A stretch of 64,000 nucleotides of DNA from Stenotrophomonas maltophilia (GTDB lineage Bacteria; Pseudomonadota; Gammaproteobacteria; Xanthomonadales; Xanthomonadaceae), in contig NZ_LT906480.1 of NCBI RefSeq assembly GCF_900186865.1, positions 1,506,001-1,570,000 of the forward strand, written 5' to 3'. The translations under genes and the position numbers were made by a program. How positions within the stretch are numbered: position 1 is the first letter of the stretch; every line of letters begins with the position of its first letter. Below the pieces are notes generated by a model. That model had not been told where the DNA came from. It searched no databases and worked only from the letters and a program-made list of their open reading frames with translations. Positions 62,748 to 64,000 of the stretch are shown here, in pieces.

Positions 62748-63091
62748 TGCACGCGACGGTTTTTATCTGGTGAAACAGCAGGAGCATGGGTCGGCACTGA
62801 TACAGGGTGGGCCATTTGACAGTGGCTGGATGCAGCAAGCCGCAAGCCGCGTATGAGCAAGAAGTAGGTACGACCTCAGATGGAGTCCTGTGTGCTTCAT
62901 CAAGTGCTACGCCGTGACGTGCGGGTTCCGCTTTGTGCTCTCCTTCCAGTTCGAGAGTACCTATGCAGCAAGGCTCGGGAAGAATCTGGTCTTCCCGGGG
63001 CCTGCTGCCCGTAACGCCCGACAACCCGGTCGCAGCTCCTAGCCTGATTTCACCTCGCTTCACGTGGCGATATACCTTATGAATATATGGC
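62748..63091. other. Structured gap between orphan modules and second cdiA copy
   Basis: 344 bases without a convincing gene. A perfect 8-bp stem CGGGAAGA / TCTTCCCG (62976-62997, loop ATCTGG) lies inside a longer imperfect stem GCAGCAAGGC...GGCCTGCTGC, so the whole could be a folded RNA or a remnant of a mobile element. I could not identify it. Confidence 0.45.
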
Positions 63092-64000
63092 GCAGCCTCC
63101 GGCCTGCGCGCGGCCACCACTTCGACCGTGGTGACTGCCGGCAGCCAGCGCACCAACAGCGAACAGAGCCATTCGACCAGTGATGCCCGCGTCAGCCAGT
63201 TGGCTGCAGGCGGCGATCTCACGTTGATTGCCAACGGCGGCTCGATCCTCAGCCAGGGCACGCAGATGTCGGCCGAGGGCAACGCTGTGCTGCTGGCCAC
63301 CAAGGACATCGTGTTCGACGTGGCCCACAACACCGAGCGCAGCGACAGCAGCAGCCGCGGCAAGGGCTGGGGCTTTGCCAACAACACCAGCGGCCTACCG
63401 TTCGGTACCAACAACTCGCAGAGCCAGGGCAGCGGTAGCAGTGACACCATCACTGGCACGCAGCTGTCGGTCGGCGGCGGCGTGCGCATGGCCACCACCG
63501 AGGGCAACATCAGCCTGACCGCAGCCAACATCGCCGCCGAGAAGGACGTGAACATCCGTGCGGCCGGTGATCCGCGGGTCCGCAGCGGGCAGGATACGGT
63601 CAGCAACGCCAATACGTCGGACAGCAAGGCGATCGGCACGGTACAGATATCGGATACCGAGAAGTTCTCCGGCTGGCACCGCGAGCAGCACCAGGACGAC
63701 AGCGCGCAGGTGTCACAGGTGGCCAGCAGCATCGGCAGCCTGGGCGGCAGCGTAAACCTGACGGCTGGCGGCAAGTACACGCAGACCGCCAGCAACGTGG
63801 TGGCGACCAAGGACGTGAACATCACCGCTGCCGAGATCGAGCTTTTGACCGCCGACGAAAGCGGCCACTACTCGCAGAGCGACAAGGACCTGAAGATCGG
63901 CGTGTTCGCGCGGGTGAAGTCGCCGTTGATCGACCTGATCAACAACGTGGACGCGGCCCGTCAGTCCGATGATCGCCTGCAGAAGATGCAGGGCATGGCA
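63092..64000 (+). pseudogene. Second cdiA copy, 5'-truncated, runs off the window
   Basis: From about 63092 the frame reads SGLRAATTSTVVTAGSQRTNSEQSHSTSDARVSQLAAGGDLTLIANGGSILSQGTQMSAEGNAVLL and is similar to cdiA from about 55490, staying collinear to cdiA 56370 at the window end. Differences are mostly conservative, so it is a diverged homologue, not a recent duplicate. There is no start, transport domain or CdiB in front of it. It could be a donor segment for recombination that brings a new tip to cdiA. Confidence 0.8.

Noticed and set aside
62748..63091. A group II intron fragment
   Set aside because: The stem structure is suggestive, but I could not find a domain V, a GUGYG boundary or a reverse-transcriptase gene, so I report only the hairpin.

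Overview
The window is GC-rich DNA with gammaproteobacterial gene content, most consistent with Stenotrophomonas, Xanthomonas or a close relative. That is an inference from base composition, codon use and gene families; no rRNA or species marker is present. It joins three kinds of sequence.

(1) Positions 1-3551 hold the 3' end of a heavy-metal efflux operon: a truncated membrane-fusion protein and a complete CzcA-type RND pump. An IS3-family element (about 3563-4783) sits immediately behind it.

(2) About 4784-43918 is a plasmid-like or integrative mobile element. It encodes a MobF relaxase-helicase, a VirD4/TrwB-like coupling ATPase, a second large TraG/VirD4-superfamily membrane ATPase, a prepilin with a proline-rich stalk and cysteine-rich tip, a ParA-like ATPase operon, a tRNA-Tyr, a collagen-like YadA adhesin, an M15 peptidoglycan hydrolase and many HNH, GIY-YIG, CoiA-like and PD-(D/E)XK nucleases. 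There are also two-gene operons that look like defence modules and many small unknown genes. I found no integrase, no replication initiator I recognise and no VirB4-type mating-pore genes. Two regulatory layers tie the element together. The first is an 18-bp palindromic operator (type sequence GAGTAGGTAGACCTACTC) in front of at least five transcription units, with half-sites before others. The second is a three-copy block of about 190-260 bp (terminator, TTTTAGTCAA, GTCCAC/GTGGAC palindrome, TCTAC) that separates groups of small unknown genes like spacers in a cassette array.

(3) Positions 44290-64000 are a contact-dependent inhibition (CDI) locus. A barstar-family gene precedes a frameshifted cdiB. 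Then come a 4097-residue cdiA, whose toxin tip ends in an Ntox21-like domain, and its small immunity gene. Behind these lies an AT-richer array of orphan toxin fragments and immunity genes, and finally a second, 5'-truncated copy of cdiA that runs off the window. The array looks like a reservoir for toxin-tip exchange.

The most unusual material is the shared operator network and spacer blocks of the mobile element, the combination of two coupling-type ATPases with a PilV-like tip pilin but no visible secretion channel, a perfect 26-bp inverted repeat behind the relaxase gene, and the orphan toxin/immunity array.
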